From: Lachnospiraceae bacterium
GTDB lineage: Bacteria > Bacillota > Clostridia > Lachnospirales > Lachnospiraceae
Direction of reading: 5' to 3'
NCBI GenBank assembly: GCA_017552985.1
Contig: JAFZNO010000100.1
Coordinates: 1 to 64,000, forward strand
DNA length: 64,000 nt
A program made the position numbers and the translations under genes. Shown piece by piece: positions 53,256-61,143 of the stretch; the first letter of the stretch is position 1, and every line of letters begins with the position of its first letter. The notes under the pieces are model-generated. The model was not told where the DNA came from. It saw only the letters and a list, made by a program, of their open reading frames with translations, and did no database searches.

Positions 53256-54395
53256 TTATTTGAGCCTTAGCATCTCCGTGTATGCCAGAAGGAACGGCGC
53301 CACGCCCTTTGCCTCGTTCTCCACGACGGGTTCGCTGAAATAATAGGCGAGTGACCCGTCCCTGTGCGTTTTTCCGCCGAGACCTGCAACCAGGCAAATG
53401 CCTGAAAGCTTCAGGGTGCCGTCCGGATTTTTCGAAAGGTATTTCTCCACGATTCCTTCAAATGCACGCTCTCCGATCTCGCGGTAACGCGGCATGAGAT
53501 ACCCCAGTCTTACGGCCTTTAGAATCGCATAGGCGATCAACGCCGTGCCGGAGGTTTCGAGGTAATTCCCCTCTGCGTCCTTTTTATCCACCACTTGATA
53601 GAACATGCCGCTCTCATCTTGATAAGGGATCAGCGCATCCACCAAGTTCTCTAACAATTTCTGGAAATAGCGTTTTTCAAAATAGAGCGTCTCGTCCGTT
53701 GCCTGCGCCGTCTCAACGAGGGCGAGGGTAAACCAGCCGATGGACCTGAGCCAGAAATTAGCGCTGCAGCCCGTCTCAGGATTTGCCCAATACATCTCCC
53801 TGCTCTCGTCATAGCCGTGATAATAGAGCCCCGTCTTCGCGTCCTTCATGTGCTTTTCCACGTTCTGGAACTGCAGGAGGACGTCGCTGCTCTTTCCCAT
53901 CTTACGGAATGCCGTCTCGTACCTCATGTAGAAGGGCTGCGCCATGTACAAGCCGTCCAGCCAAACCTGGTTGGGGTATATGTTCTTATGCCAGAAGCTT
54001 CCTTCCTTCGTGCGGGGCATGTCGTCGAGCTGACCGCGCACGAGATCCAGCGCAAGCTTATATTTCTCCTCGCTGGATTTTTGATACAGGAGGAACAGGT
54101 TGCTGGCCGTATTGACGTTGTCCAGATTGTATTCCTTTACGTCGTAGGTGCGGATCGTGCCGTCCTCCTGCACGAAGGCATCGACGAATTTCTTCGCGAA
54201 CTCGTAATACCTCTCCTCTCCCGTGATCTCATAGAGGGAAAGGATCGCAGTGATCATGCAGCCGTCGATGTAGTTCCATTTACTACTTCTGCCGCTGAGT
54301 GCCAATTCCTTATTCCACATGGGGTGCTCAGCGTCCGAGTTTTTAAGCAAATAATCGACGTATTCCTGAATTTGCTGATTTGTCTTCTCATTCAT
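53256..54395 (-). CDS. Unsaturated rhamnogalacturonyl hydrolase (GH105)
   Basis: A 379-residue (alpha/alpha)6-barrel enzyme, YteR/YesR type, which removes the 4,5-unsaturated uronic acid from oligosaccharides made by lyases. Typical features are YPNQVWLDGLYMAQPFYMRYE (with acidic catalytic Asp) and GWFTLALVE. It is cytoplasmic. ATG at 54395 is chosen over a GTG 18 bases upstream; the ribosome site GAGGG is suitable for either. Its presence implies that a polysaccharide lyase, not in the window, makes the substrate. Confidence 0.9.
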   Translation of the reverse strand: MNEKTNQQIQEYVDYLLKNSDAEHPMWNKELALSGRSSKWNYIDGCMITAILSLYEITGEERYYEFAKKFVDAFVQEDGTIRTYDVKEYNLDNVNTASNLFLLYQKSSEEKYKLALDLVRGQLDDMPRTKEGSFWHKNIYPNQVWLDGLYMAQPFYMRYETAFRKMGKSSDVLLQFQNVEKHMKDAKTGLYYHGYDESREMYWANPETGCSANFWLRSIGWFTLALVETAQATDETLYFEKRYFQKLLENLVDALIPYQDESGMFYQVVDKKDAEGNYLETSGTALIAYAILKAVRLGYLMPRYREIGERAFEGIVEKYLSKNPDGTLKLSGICLVAGLGGKTHRDGSLAYYFSEPVVENEAKGVAPFLLAYTEMLRLK

Positions 54396-54465
54396 CACTC
54401 TCACGTCCCTCACTTATTCTTCTCCATCCAAACCTTCCCCTCGAGATGTTACACACCCAAAATGC

Positions 54466-55110
54466 TTAAAGCACTAATAGACCGCTATAAGGCTCGCCTA
54501 ATTTTTTAATTTCTCGGGCGATCATGCCGGCGTAGATGGCTGCGCCGTGGTAAGTCAAATGCGTGTTGTCCTTGGGATAGACGTACATGGGTCTCGAGGC
54601 AAGGTCTCCCACGCATTCCAGGTAGTTTTCACTGATCGCGTTTAGATCGATGCAGGGCACGTTCTCCCGCTCCGCCAGCTCCTTCATGGCCTTGGGGTAT
54701 TCCCCATGGCTTCCGCCTAGGAACTGCCCATCCTTATCAAAATATCTTCTCGCTACCGGCGTGATCAATACTGGCCATGCGCCGACCTTTCGCGCCACGT
54801 CCGCCATGAGCTTCAGGTTTTCCTGAAAGCTTCCGTACGCCTCCGTATACCTTAGCGGGTCATCCATCTTCGCATCATTATGACCAAATTGTATCAGAAA
54901 AACGTCTCCTTCCGCAATAGTCTTCTCGATTTCCTGAAGGCGGCCTTCATCAATGAAGGACTTTGTGCTTCTGCCATTTTCCGCGAAGCTTCGAAGAAAA
55001 ACGTCATCCTTCAGATAGAGTAAAAGTCCTTGGGAAATCCCCGTCTGCGGATAGGAATCAAAACGATTAAACTTTACCGTGCTGTCACCGGCATACAGAA
55101 TTCTTTTCAT
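54466..55110 (-). CDS. Rhamnogalacturonan acetylesterase-like SGNH hydrolase (CE12)
   Basis: A 214-residue SGNH esterase. Blocks are intact: GDST (Ser nucleophile, residue about 9), GRST, FGHND, and DNTHLTYHGA (Asp/His). It removes acetyl groups from pectic rhamnogalacturonan. There is no signal peptide, so it acts in the cytoplasm. GAGG lies eight bases before the chosen ATG at 55110. It lies just behind the MATE gene. Confidence 0.9.
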   Translation of the reverse strand: MKRILYAGDSTVKFNRFDSYPQTGISQGLLLYLKDDVFLRSFAENGRSTKSFIDEGRLQEIEKTIAEGDVFLIQFGHNDAKMDDPLRYTEAYGSFQENLKLMADVARKVGAWPVLITPVARRYFDKDGQFLGGSHGEYPKAMKELAERENVPCIDLNAISENYLECVGDLASRPMYVYPKDNTHLTYHGAAIYAGMIAREIKKLGEPYSGLLVL

Positions 55111-55120
55111 GTCCATTACC

Positions 55121-56530
55121 TCACGTAATACTCGTTTCCTCAAGTGCATCCCGTTTCTTCCCGATGATGATCAAAACGGGGATCATGACTGCGACGCTCA
55201 TCACGCCCGTCGCCACGTTGCTGACCATCATGGTCACGCCCGCCGCCTCCGCGCCCATGGTCGTAAACTTCTGCAGGGCCCACAGTACGGGCACGCGGAA
55301 GACAAAGACCCTCGCGACGTTGATGATCATGACGAGCTTTGCGTAGCCATAGCCCAATAAAAGCGCCGTCACCGCGGCATTGATTCCGAGGAAGACATAG
55401 CCCACCATCTCATACCTATGGATCTCCACGATCATGTCGCAGAATCTCTGATCAAATTGATTTTTGGATTTGGCAAAAATCTCCGCCATCCAGGGCAGGG
55501 TTTTTGCAATGCAGATCCAGCCAATGACGCCGATCAGGACGTTCACCGCCATCAGGCACCAGAAAATCTTCTTTGTGCGTTTGTAGCACCCGGCGCCGCG
55601 GTTTTGACTGATGAGGGACGATGCCCCGTCCTGCATGCCTGCGTGCCAGTTGGTGGTAAACCCGCCAATGTTATTTGAAATTCCCAACGCGCCTACGGTC
55701 AATGCGCCATAAAACCCACACATGGCATTGACCATGACCTTCCCAGCCGCGAAGAGGAGCTTTTCCGCCGCAACGGGGTATGAAATTTTCAGGATGGGCG
55801 CGATCGTCTTATTGTCAAAGCGAATGGCCGAGAAGGAAAATCGAAAAGCTCCCTCATCCTTCGGCATGGTGATCAGCACGTAAGCCGTGAGCGAGGCGTG
55901 CGATATAAGGCTCGCCACCGAGATCATGATGACGCCCCATCCAAACCCATAGACAAAAACGGCGGAGAGGCCAAGCTTTACGATGACCACCGCCAGGTTG
56001 AGATACAGGATCTTTCTGGCATGTCCCCTACTTCGCTCGATCGCGATATAAACCGTGTTAAAGAAGCTCAGGATCAGGCTTAGGATTTCCACCTGAAAAT
56101 AACCGACGCCGGCGGAAATCAGCTCCTCCGGCGTCTGAAATAGCCTTAAAAAGGGGGTGGCAAACGGTATCAGAATCACCGCCACCAGGAAACTCACGAT
56201 CACGGTTCCGGCATAGAGGGTGGAGGTGCGCTTTTGTACCATCTCATAATCTCCCTGGCCGTAGCTCTCAGAAATCCGGATGCAACCGCCGACGGCAAGG
56301 CCGCTTCCGATGGCCGAAACCATGGCGGACACCTGAGTCAGACTGGAGATGGCTGATACGGCGTTGGCACTTACGTGCGCTGCCATCAGCATGTCCATGA
56401 ACTTAAAGATCTGCTGCATCGCCTGATAGACTGCCAGCGGCCCGCAGACCGCCATGAGCACTCGCATGGGCGAGGCCGTGATTACGTATTTGCGAAAGGA
56501 TTCATCCTTCGCTGATGCTATCTTACTCAT
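55121..56530 (-). CDS. MATE-family transporter
   Basis: A 469-residue, twelve-helix multidrug/toxin exporter family protein, with the usual two half-repeats; internal motif GSGLAVGGCIRISESYGQG near helix 2-3. Located inside the pectin operon, it could export a metabolic by-product or a sugar-derived compound. Its ATG overlaps the ATPase stop (TAATG). No other member of the usual pectin loci known to me is a MATE protein, so the context is unusual. Confidence 0.88.
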   Translation of the reverse strand: MSKIASAKDESFRKYVITASPMRVLMAVCGPLAVYQAMQQIFKFMDMLMAAHVSANAVSAISSLTQVSAMVSAIGSGLAVGGCIRISESYGQGDYEMVQKRTSTLYAGTVIVSFLVAVILIPFATPFLRLFQTPEELISAGVGYFQVEILSLILSFFNTVYIAIERSRGHARKILYLNLAVVIVKLGLSAVFVYGFGWGVIMISVASLISHASLTAYVLITMPKDEGAFRFSFSAIRFDNKTIAPILKISYPVAAEKLLFAAGKVMVNAMCGFYGALTVGALGISNNIGGFTTNWHAGMQDGASSLISQNRGAGCYKRTKKIFWCLMAVNVLIGVIGWICIAKTLPWMAEIFAKSKNQFDQRFCDMIVEIHRYEMVGYVFLGINAAVTALLLGYGYAKLVMIINVARVFVFRVPVLWALQKFTTMGAEAAGVTMMVSNVATGVMSVAVMIPVLIIIGKKRDALEETSIT

Positions 56531-57609
56531 TATTTGATCGCCATTTCCGTTTCCCCGTCAAAGAGATACAGGCTCTTGTACGGGATGGAAAATCTAGTGT
56601 CATTTTCAAGCGTGGGCACGTCATGAGGATCGATCTTCAGGATTGCCTGCTCCTCGCCGATCATCACGTAAACGTTGGTGGTATCGCCGAGCATTTCGGT
56701 AAGCTCCACCTCACAGCTTAAATGGAACGCATTCTCCTGCTCGCCCAAAATGATGGCTTCAGGACGAAATCCCACGACGATTTCCTTGCCTTCATACTCC
56801 GCTAATCTGTTACCAAGCTTCTGGGAAAGATCGATCTCCTGATCCCCATAGCTTACCTTTCCATTCTTCACGGTTCCTCTCGCGAAGTTCATGGGAGGCT
56901 CTCCGATGAATCCCGCAACGAACACGTTTGCAGGCTCAAAGTACAGGTCATGGGGCGTGCCGACCTGCTGTACGTAACCGTCCCTCATGACGACAATGCG
57001 GTCCGCCATGGTCATGGCCTCCGTCTGGTCATGGGTTACGTAAATGGTGGTCGCGCCGATCTCCTTGTGGATCTGCGTGATCTCGGAACGCATTGTCACG
57101 CGCTGCTTTGCATCCAGGTTGGAAAGGGGCTCGTCCATGAGGAAAATGCCCACCTTTCGGATGATGGCACGGCCCACGGCAACTCTCTGTCTCTGGCCGC
57201 CGGAAAGAGCTCTCGGAAGTCTGTCGAGGTACTCGGTGAGTCCAAGGATCTTCGCCGTCTTCTCCACTCTCTTCTCGATGACGTCCTCATCCACGCCCTG
57301 AAGGGTCAGGCTGAATGCCAGGTTATCATACACCGTCATCTGAGGGTACAACGCATAGCTCTGGAATACCATGGCCACCTCTCTCTGACGGGGTCCTAAT
57401 TCATTCGCGCGCTTTCCATTGATCAGAAACTCGCCGCTGCTGATCTCCTCAAGTCCGGCGATCATGCGAAGCGTCGTGGATTTTCCGCATCCGGAGGATC
57501 CTACGAAGACGATGAATTCACCCTTCTCGATCTCCAGGTTAAAGTTATGTACGGCATGAAAGCCGTTCGGATAAATCTTATTGAGATTTTTCAGTGTCAG
57601 ATAAGCCAT
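56530..57609 (-). CDS. Sugar ABC transporter ATPase (UgpC/MalK/MsmK type), copy 2
   Basis: A 359-residue nucleotide-binding subunit: Walker A GSSGCGKST, signature LSGGQRQRV, Walker B FLMDEPLSNLD, then a TOBE/MalK regulatory domain (about 240-359). This type energises carbohydrate importers and can be shared by several. GGAGGA precedes ATG. It is followed directly by the MATE gene. Confidence 0.93.
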   Translation of the reverse strand: MAYLTLKNLNKIYPNGFHAVHNFNLEIEKGEFIVFVGSSGCGKSTTLRMIAGLEEISSGEFLINGKRANELGPRQREVAMVFQSYALYPQMTVYDNLAFSLTLQGVDEDVIEKRVEKTAKILGLTEYLDRLPRALSGGQRQRVAVGRAIIRKVGIFLMDEPLSNLDAKQRVTMRSEITQIHKEIGATTIYVTHDQTEAMTMADRIVVMRDGYVQQVGTPHDLYFEPANVFVAGFIGEPPMNFARGTVKNGKVSYGDQEIDLSQKLGNRLAEYEGKEIVVGFRPEAIILGEQENAFHLSCEVELTEMLGDTTNVYVMIGEEQAILKIDPHDVPTLENDTRFSIPYKSLYLFDGETEMAIK

Positions 57610-57636
57610 GTGCTTCCTCCGAAAAAATGAACTTGC

Positions 57637-58296
57637 TTACTTGCCTTGCGCCGTCTTTTTCGCGTCCTCCAGGATTCGGAAAAACAGCTTCTTCATGCCG
57701 ATGAACATGAGGTCCACGCCCAGACAAAACAGCCCGAACAAAATGGGTTCCACGCTGACAAACAGGTGGTCCCGATCTCCCGTGAGCTGCATTGCCGCAA
57801 GGTTCACGGCGTTATAAATCGTATAGACCAAAAACGTGATCACAAAGCCATACGTAATATTTAGCAGGAAACTTAGATAACTCTTTTTTGCGAAGAGCAT
57901 CCATCCGTCATTTTCCCCTTTTTTGACTGCCATAAAGCGCAGAGCGTTATTCACAAGAATGTCCGTGATCAGTCCCATGGCAATTCCAACGACAAAGAGC
58001 TGATCCAGAAGGTTTTGGAGGTACCCGCCCAATCCCCAGATGAAGAAAAAGCAGATGGCCGCTGAAAACCAGAACTTTATGAAACAAATCTTGAGCCAAG
58101 AGGGAATTCGAAATCTCTTCGCGGAGCGTCCGGAATACTTTGCGATCTCCTCCTTACTTACCTTGGGGGAATTGCTTACGTCGGCATTCACCAGATCATC
58201 CACGGCCTTGACGTCCAGCTTATAATAATCCAGGGTACTCTTTTCCCGCATGGATTTTTGGGGCTGCTGATCATCCTTTTTGTTATTCTTTGCCAT
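57637..58296 (-). CDS. Membrane protein, accessory to ABC operon (MP4)
   Basis: A 219-residue protein: a basic, charged N-terminus (to about 70, with STLDYYKLDVKAVDDLV), then four hydrophobic segments. It is located between the two ATPase genes, 27 bp from the second. It does not look like an ABC permease (no EAA loop) and I recognise no family. GTGAGGG precedes ATG. Confidence 0.75.
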   Translation of the reverse strand: MAKNNKKDDQQPQKSMREKSTLDYYKLDVKAVDDLVNADVSNSPKVSKEEIAKYSGRSAKRFRIPSWLKICFIKFWFSAAICFFFIWGLGGYLQNLLDQLFVVGIAMGLITDILVNNALRFMAVKKGENDGWMLFAKKSYLSFLLNITYGFVITFLVYTIYNAVNLAAMQLTGDRDHLFVSVEPILFGLFCLGVDLMFIGMKKLFFRILEDAKKTAQGK

Positions 58297-58307
58297 AGGC
58301 CCTCACC

Positions 58308-58859
58308 TTAATTTTCGCCTGCGATCTCGATCTCTCCCATGTCCTCATTGCCTTCCACTTCGATGGAGGTATTGATCTTCTTAAGGAGTTTGGAATACAC
58401 GGGCAATAATGCGACAAGACCAACAGTCACGCCTACAAAAATCGTATGGGTATTTAACATCTTATACGCCTTGTAAACGTAAGCATTTTTTGCAAGCCAT
58501 GCCACGATGTCGTTTCCTGCGGCGATCTCGTTTGCAATTCTCCAGTTGATCTTTGAGAGATAATACTGATCACAGAAAATGATGATCCCCTGCATGAGAA
58601 AGAACAGCACAAGCATCGGCACGTTCACGTTCTTTCTGTGAGGAAAGGAATTCAAAAACGTCAAAATGGAAAGCATGGAAAACAGCATGGTCGCAAAGCC
58701 GGTCAGGCCCATTCCCGTCGTATTGATCTGTGCCGTGGTATCCGATATGTTCCTAAGGTTCAGGGAATAGATCAGGAAGGACACGATCAAAACGACAAAT
58801 GCGATGGTCTGCGGTTTTCTCTTTAGGGCCACCATTTTTTTACGGAAAAATTCTTTCAT
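58308..58859 (-). CDS. Membrane protein, accessory to ABC operon (MP3)
   Basis: A 183-residue protein with four hydrophobic segments, a basic start (KEFFRKKMVALKRKPQ) and an acidic tail (EVEGNEDMGEIEIAGEN). It follows the first ATPase gene by 10 bp and precedes MP4 by 11 bp. No EAA motif. Function unknown. Confidence 0.75.
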   Translation of the reverse strand: MKEFFRKKMVALKRKPQTIAFVVLIVSFLIYSLNLRNISDTTAQINTTGMGLTGFATMLFSMLSILTFLNSFPHRKNVNVPMLVLFFLMQGIIIFCDQYYLSKINWRIANEIAAGNDIVAWLAKNAYVYKAYKMLNTHTIFVGVTVGLVALLPVYSKLLKKINTSIEVEGNEDMGEIEIAGEN

Positions 58860-58869
58860 AAGATCCCCC

Positions 58870-59943
58870 TTATGCCTTTACGATCCGGTTACCCGTCTGC
58901 TGATCGAAGAAATGCATTTTGTTAAAGGTCACCTGAACGGTATCCCCCTTCTTATAATCGCACCAGCCCTTGAACTTACAGGTAATGCGGCTGTCGGCGC
59001 CCTCGCCCACGTGGCCGTGCACCAGGGTATTCATGCCAAGGTTTTCATTACTGCTTACCAATACGGGAACCGTACCGTTTTCAAGGACGTTCTCAGGACG
59101 CACGCCCATGGTCACGTGCTTTCCCTGATAGTTCTCGAGGAGCTGCTTTTGCTCCGGGGTCATGGTGATCGTAAAGTACCGACCATAGAGATGATCTCCG
59201 CCCACCTCCATCTGGAAGAAATTCATGGGCGGAAGTCCGATGAAGCTTGCAACGAAAAGGTTTGCCGGGGTATCGTAGAGCTCGAGCGGCGTACCGATCT
59301 GCTGAACGCGTCCCATGGACATGCAGACGATCCTGTCCGCAAGGGTCAGGGCCTCCGTCTGGTCATGCGTTACGTAGAGCATCGTGGCGCCAAGGCGCTT
59401 ATGAAGTAAAAGAATCTCTCTTCTCGTGGAGCTCCTCAGCTTTGCGTCCAGGTTGGAAAGCGGCTCGTCAAAGAGGAACAGCTTCGGGCTTCTTACGATG
59501 GATCTTCCCATGGCCACACGCTGGCGCTGTCCGCCGGAGAGCTGGGAAGGTTTCTTGTTCAGCTGAGAGGTTAGGTCAAGGATCTTCGCTGCTGCCAAGA
59601 CCTTTTTGTGAATGACGTTGGGATCCTCCTTGCGGAGCGTTAAGGAAAATGCCATGTTCTCATATACCGTCATGTGACCATACAAAGCATAGTTCTGGAA
59701 TACCATGGCCATGTCCCTGTCCTTTGGAGGCGCCGCGGTAATGTCTTTTCCGTCCAGAAGAAGCTTGCCGTTCGTGATGTCCTCAAGTCCGGCGATCATG
59801 CGGAGCGTCGTGGACTTTCCGCAACCTGAGGGACCTACCAGAACGATGAACTCCCCGTCCTTTACGTCTATGTTAAAATCATAGACTGCCTGAACCTTAT
59901 TGTCATAAATCTTATCGATATGTTGTAAGGATAACTGAGCCAT
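58870..59943 (-). CDS. Sugar ABC transporter ATPase (UgpC/MalK type), copy 1
   Basis: A 357-residue nucleotide-binding subunit with Walker A GPSGCGKST, signature LSGGQRQRV, Walker B LFLFDEPLSNLD and a C-terminal TOBE-like regulatory domain. It energises carbohydrate uptake with the permease and binding protein upstream. GGAG stands before ATG. A second ATPase of the same type is found in the same operon. Confidence 0.93.
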   Translation of the reverse strand: MAQLSLQHIDKIYDNKVQAVYDFNIDVKDGEFIVLVGPSGCGKSTTLRMIAGLEDITNGKLLLDGKDITAAPPKDRDMAMVFQNYALYGHMTVYENMAFSLTLRKEDPNVIHKKVLAAAKILDLTSQLNKKPSQLSGGQRQRVAMGRSIVRSPKLFLFDEPLSNLDAKLRSSTRREILLLHKRLGATMLYVTHDQTEALTLADRIVCMSMGRVQQIGTPLELYDTPANLFVASFIGLPPMNFFQMEVGGDHLYGRYFTITMTPEQKQLLENYQGKHVTMGVRPENVLENGTVPVLVSSNENLGMNTLVHGHVGEGADSRITCKFKGWCDYKKGDTVQVTFNKMHFFDQQTGNRIVKA

Positions 59944-59978
59944 GTAACGATTTCTCCTTTATCTGTCGGATAAAGTAC

Positions 59979-60494
59979 TTAGCTTTGCTCCGAGAGGGAT
60001 TCCAGGTGTTTCTTTAAGTCCGTACATTTCTTGATGCCGATGGCTGCGGAAAGAATGAGGCAGCTTCCGGACAGGATCAGGTAAAGGATCACCCTGGTAT
60101 GCTGCGCGCCCTTCATTACCTGCTCCACCTTACCGGTGGTCTGGGTGGTTGCGGCACTTGCCAGTCTGGGATAGATGAAGATCCTGACAAACTGCAGGCA
60201 TCCCATGACGATGGCTACGTAGGAATAGTTGATCTTATAGTTTTTGCTGCCCTCTGAAATGAGAAAAGCGATCATCATAAAGAGCAGGTTATAGACGATG
60301 GATGCTCCGACCAAGATGGAATAATACCAGGTTCCCACGTCGGATTTGTAAATGCTGACAAAGAAGAAGGCGTTGAACAGAATGGCGAGAACTGCCAGAT
60401 TGGATGAAGTCTTATTCTTCTCATATCGCATTCTGTCGACCTTGACGTAATTCTCGTCCGCCGCCTCCAAATGGCCTAAGTTGTTTTCGCTCAT
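59979..60494 (-). CDS. Membrane protein, accessory to ABC operon (MP2)
   Basis: A 171-residue protein with four hydrophobic segments; a loop with SAATTQTTGKVEQVMKGAQH lies on one face. Overlaps MP1 by four bases (ATGA). Function unknown; no permease motif. Confidence 0.75.
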   Translation of the reverse strand: MSENNLGHLEAADENYVKVDRMRYEKNKTSSNLAVLAILFNAFFFVSIYKSDVGTWYYSILVGASIVYNLLFMMIAFLISEGSKNYKINYSYVAIVMGCLQFVRIFIYPRLASAATTQTTGKVEQVMKGAQHTRVILYLILSGSCLILSAAIGIKKCTDLKKHLESLSEQS

Positions 60495-61078
60495 GCCGTC
60501 ATCTCCTTTCCCTTGCCGATGAGGCTTGCCTCTTCCTTCATAAGGCTTCTCTTCCAGAAGAGATTAAATACGAGGAGTGCCTCCATCAAAAGGACGATCC
60601 CAAACAAGGCATAATGCAGGTCAAACCAGAAGGTGGACTCCGTGTAGAGCGTATCCCAGGTTTCTGCATGTTCCTTTAAGGCAACGAAATCAATCTGTAA
60701 AAACTTTGCTTTATAAAATTCAATTTGCACGTGCGCCCATACGGTAAATCCGATGCCGTAAATTGCATTCAGCGCGATGGCAAAATAATTTCCGACGTAA
60801 TATTTTCTGCGGACGTTCGTATTGGTCAAAAACAGAACAACCGCCACCAGGATCAGACCGATCGCAAGCTTCACGAACGTCTGATTAAAACCCTGCATCT
60901 CATAATAAACATAAGAACCGGGCACGGTCGTCTGCGTCAGGTCCTTCTTTCTCATGGTGGAGTACAAGCTGTCAAACAAGTCCGTCATAATTCCAAGCGA
61001 GTAGAAAAAAACTAATCCCCCCGAGATTAGGTGTAAAAGGCATAATACTTTCTGAAATACCATCTGCTTTTTGTACAT
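60491..61078 (-). CDS. Membrane protein, accessory to ABC operon (MP1)
   Basis: A 195-residue protein with four hydrophobic segments and a charged C-terminus. CTGGAG lies before ATG. It follows the binding-protein gene by 65 bp, a gap holding a GC-rich hairpin, and starts the block MP1-MP2-ATPase-MP3-MP4-ATPase. Not recognised as any known family. Confidence 0.75.
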   Translation of the reverse strand: MYKKQMVFQKVLCLLHLISGGLVFFYSLGIMTDLFDSLYSTMRKKDLTQTTVPGSYVYYEMQGFNQTFVKLAIGLILVAVVLFLTNTNVRRKYYVGNYFAIALNAIYGIGFTVWAHVQIEFYKAKFLQIDFVALKEHAETWDTLYTESTFWFDLHYALFGIVLLMEALLVFNLFWKRSLMKEEASLIGKGKEMTA

Positions 61079-61102
61079 ACTTTTTCTCCAGTTTAGAGAT
61101 TT

Positions 61103-61132
61103 CCCCGAGGGGGACGTTCGTCCCCCCCGAGG
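61103..61132 (-). other. Intercistronic GC hairpin after binding-protein gene
   Basis: GGGGGACG/CGTCCCCC stem, loop of two, flanked by CCTC/GAGG, no T-run. Such hairpins often protect the binding-protein mRNA and lower downstream expression, which would fit a binding protein needed in excess. Confidence 0.55.
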
Positions 61133-61143
61133 CCTTCAGTCAC

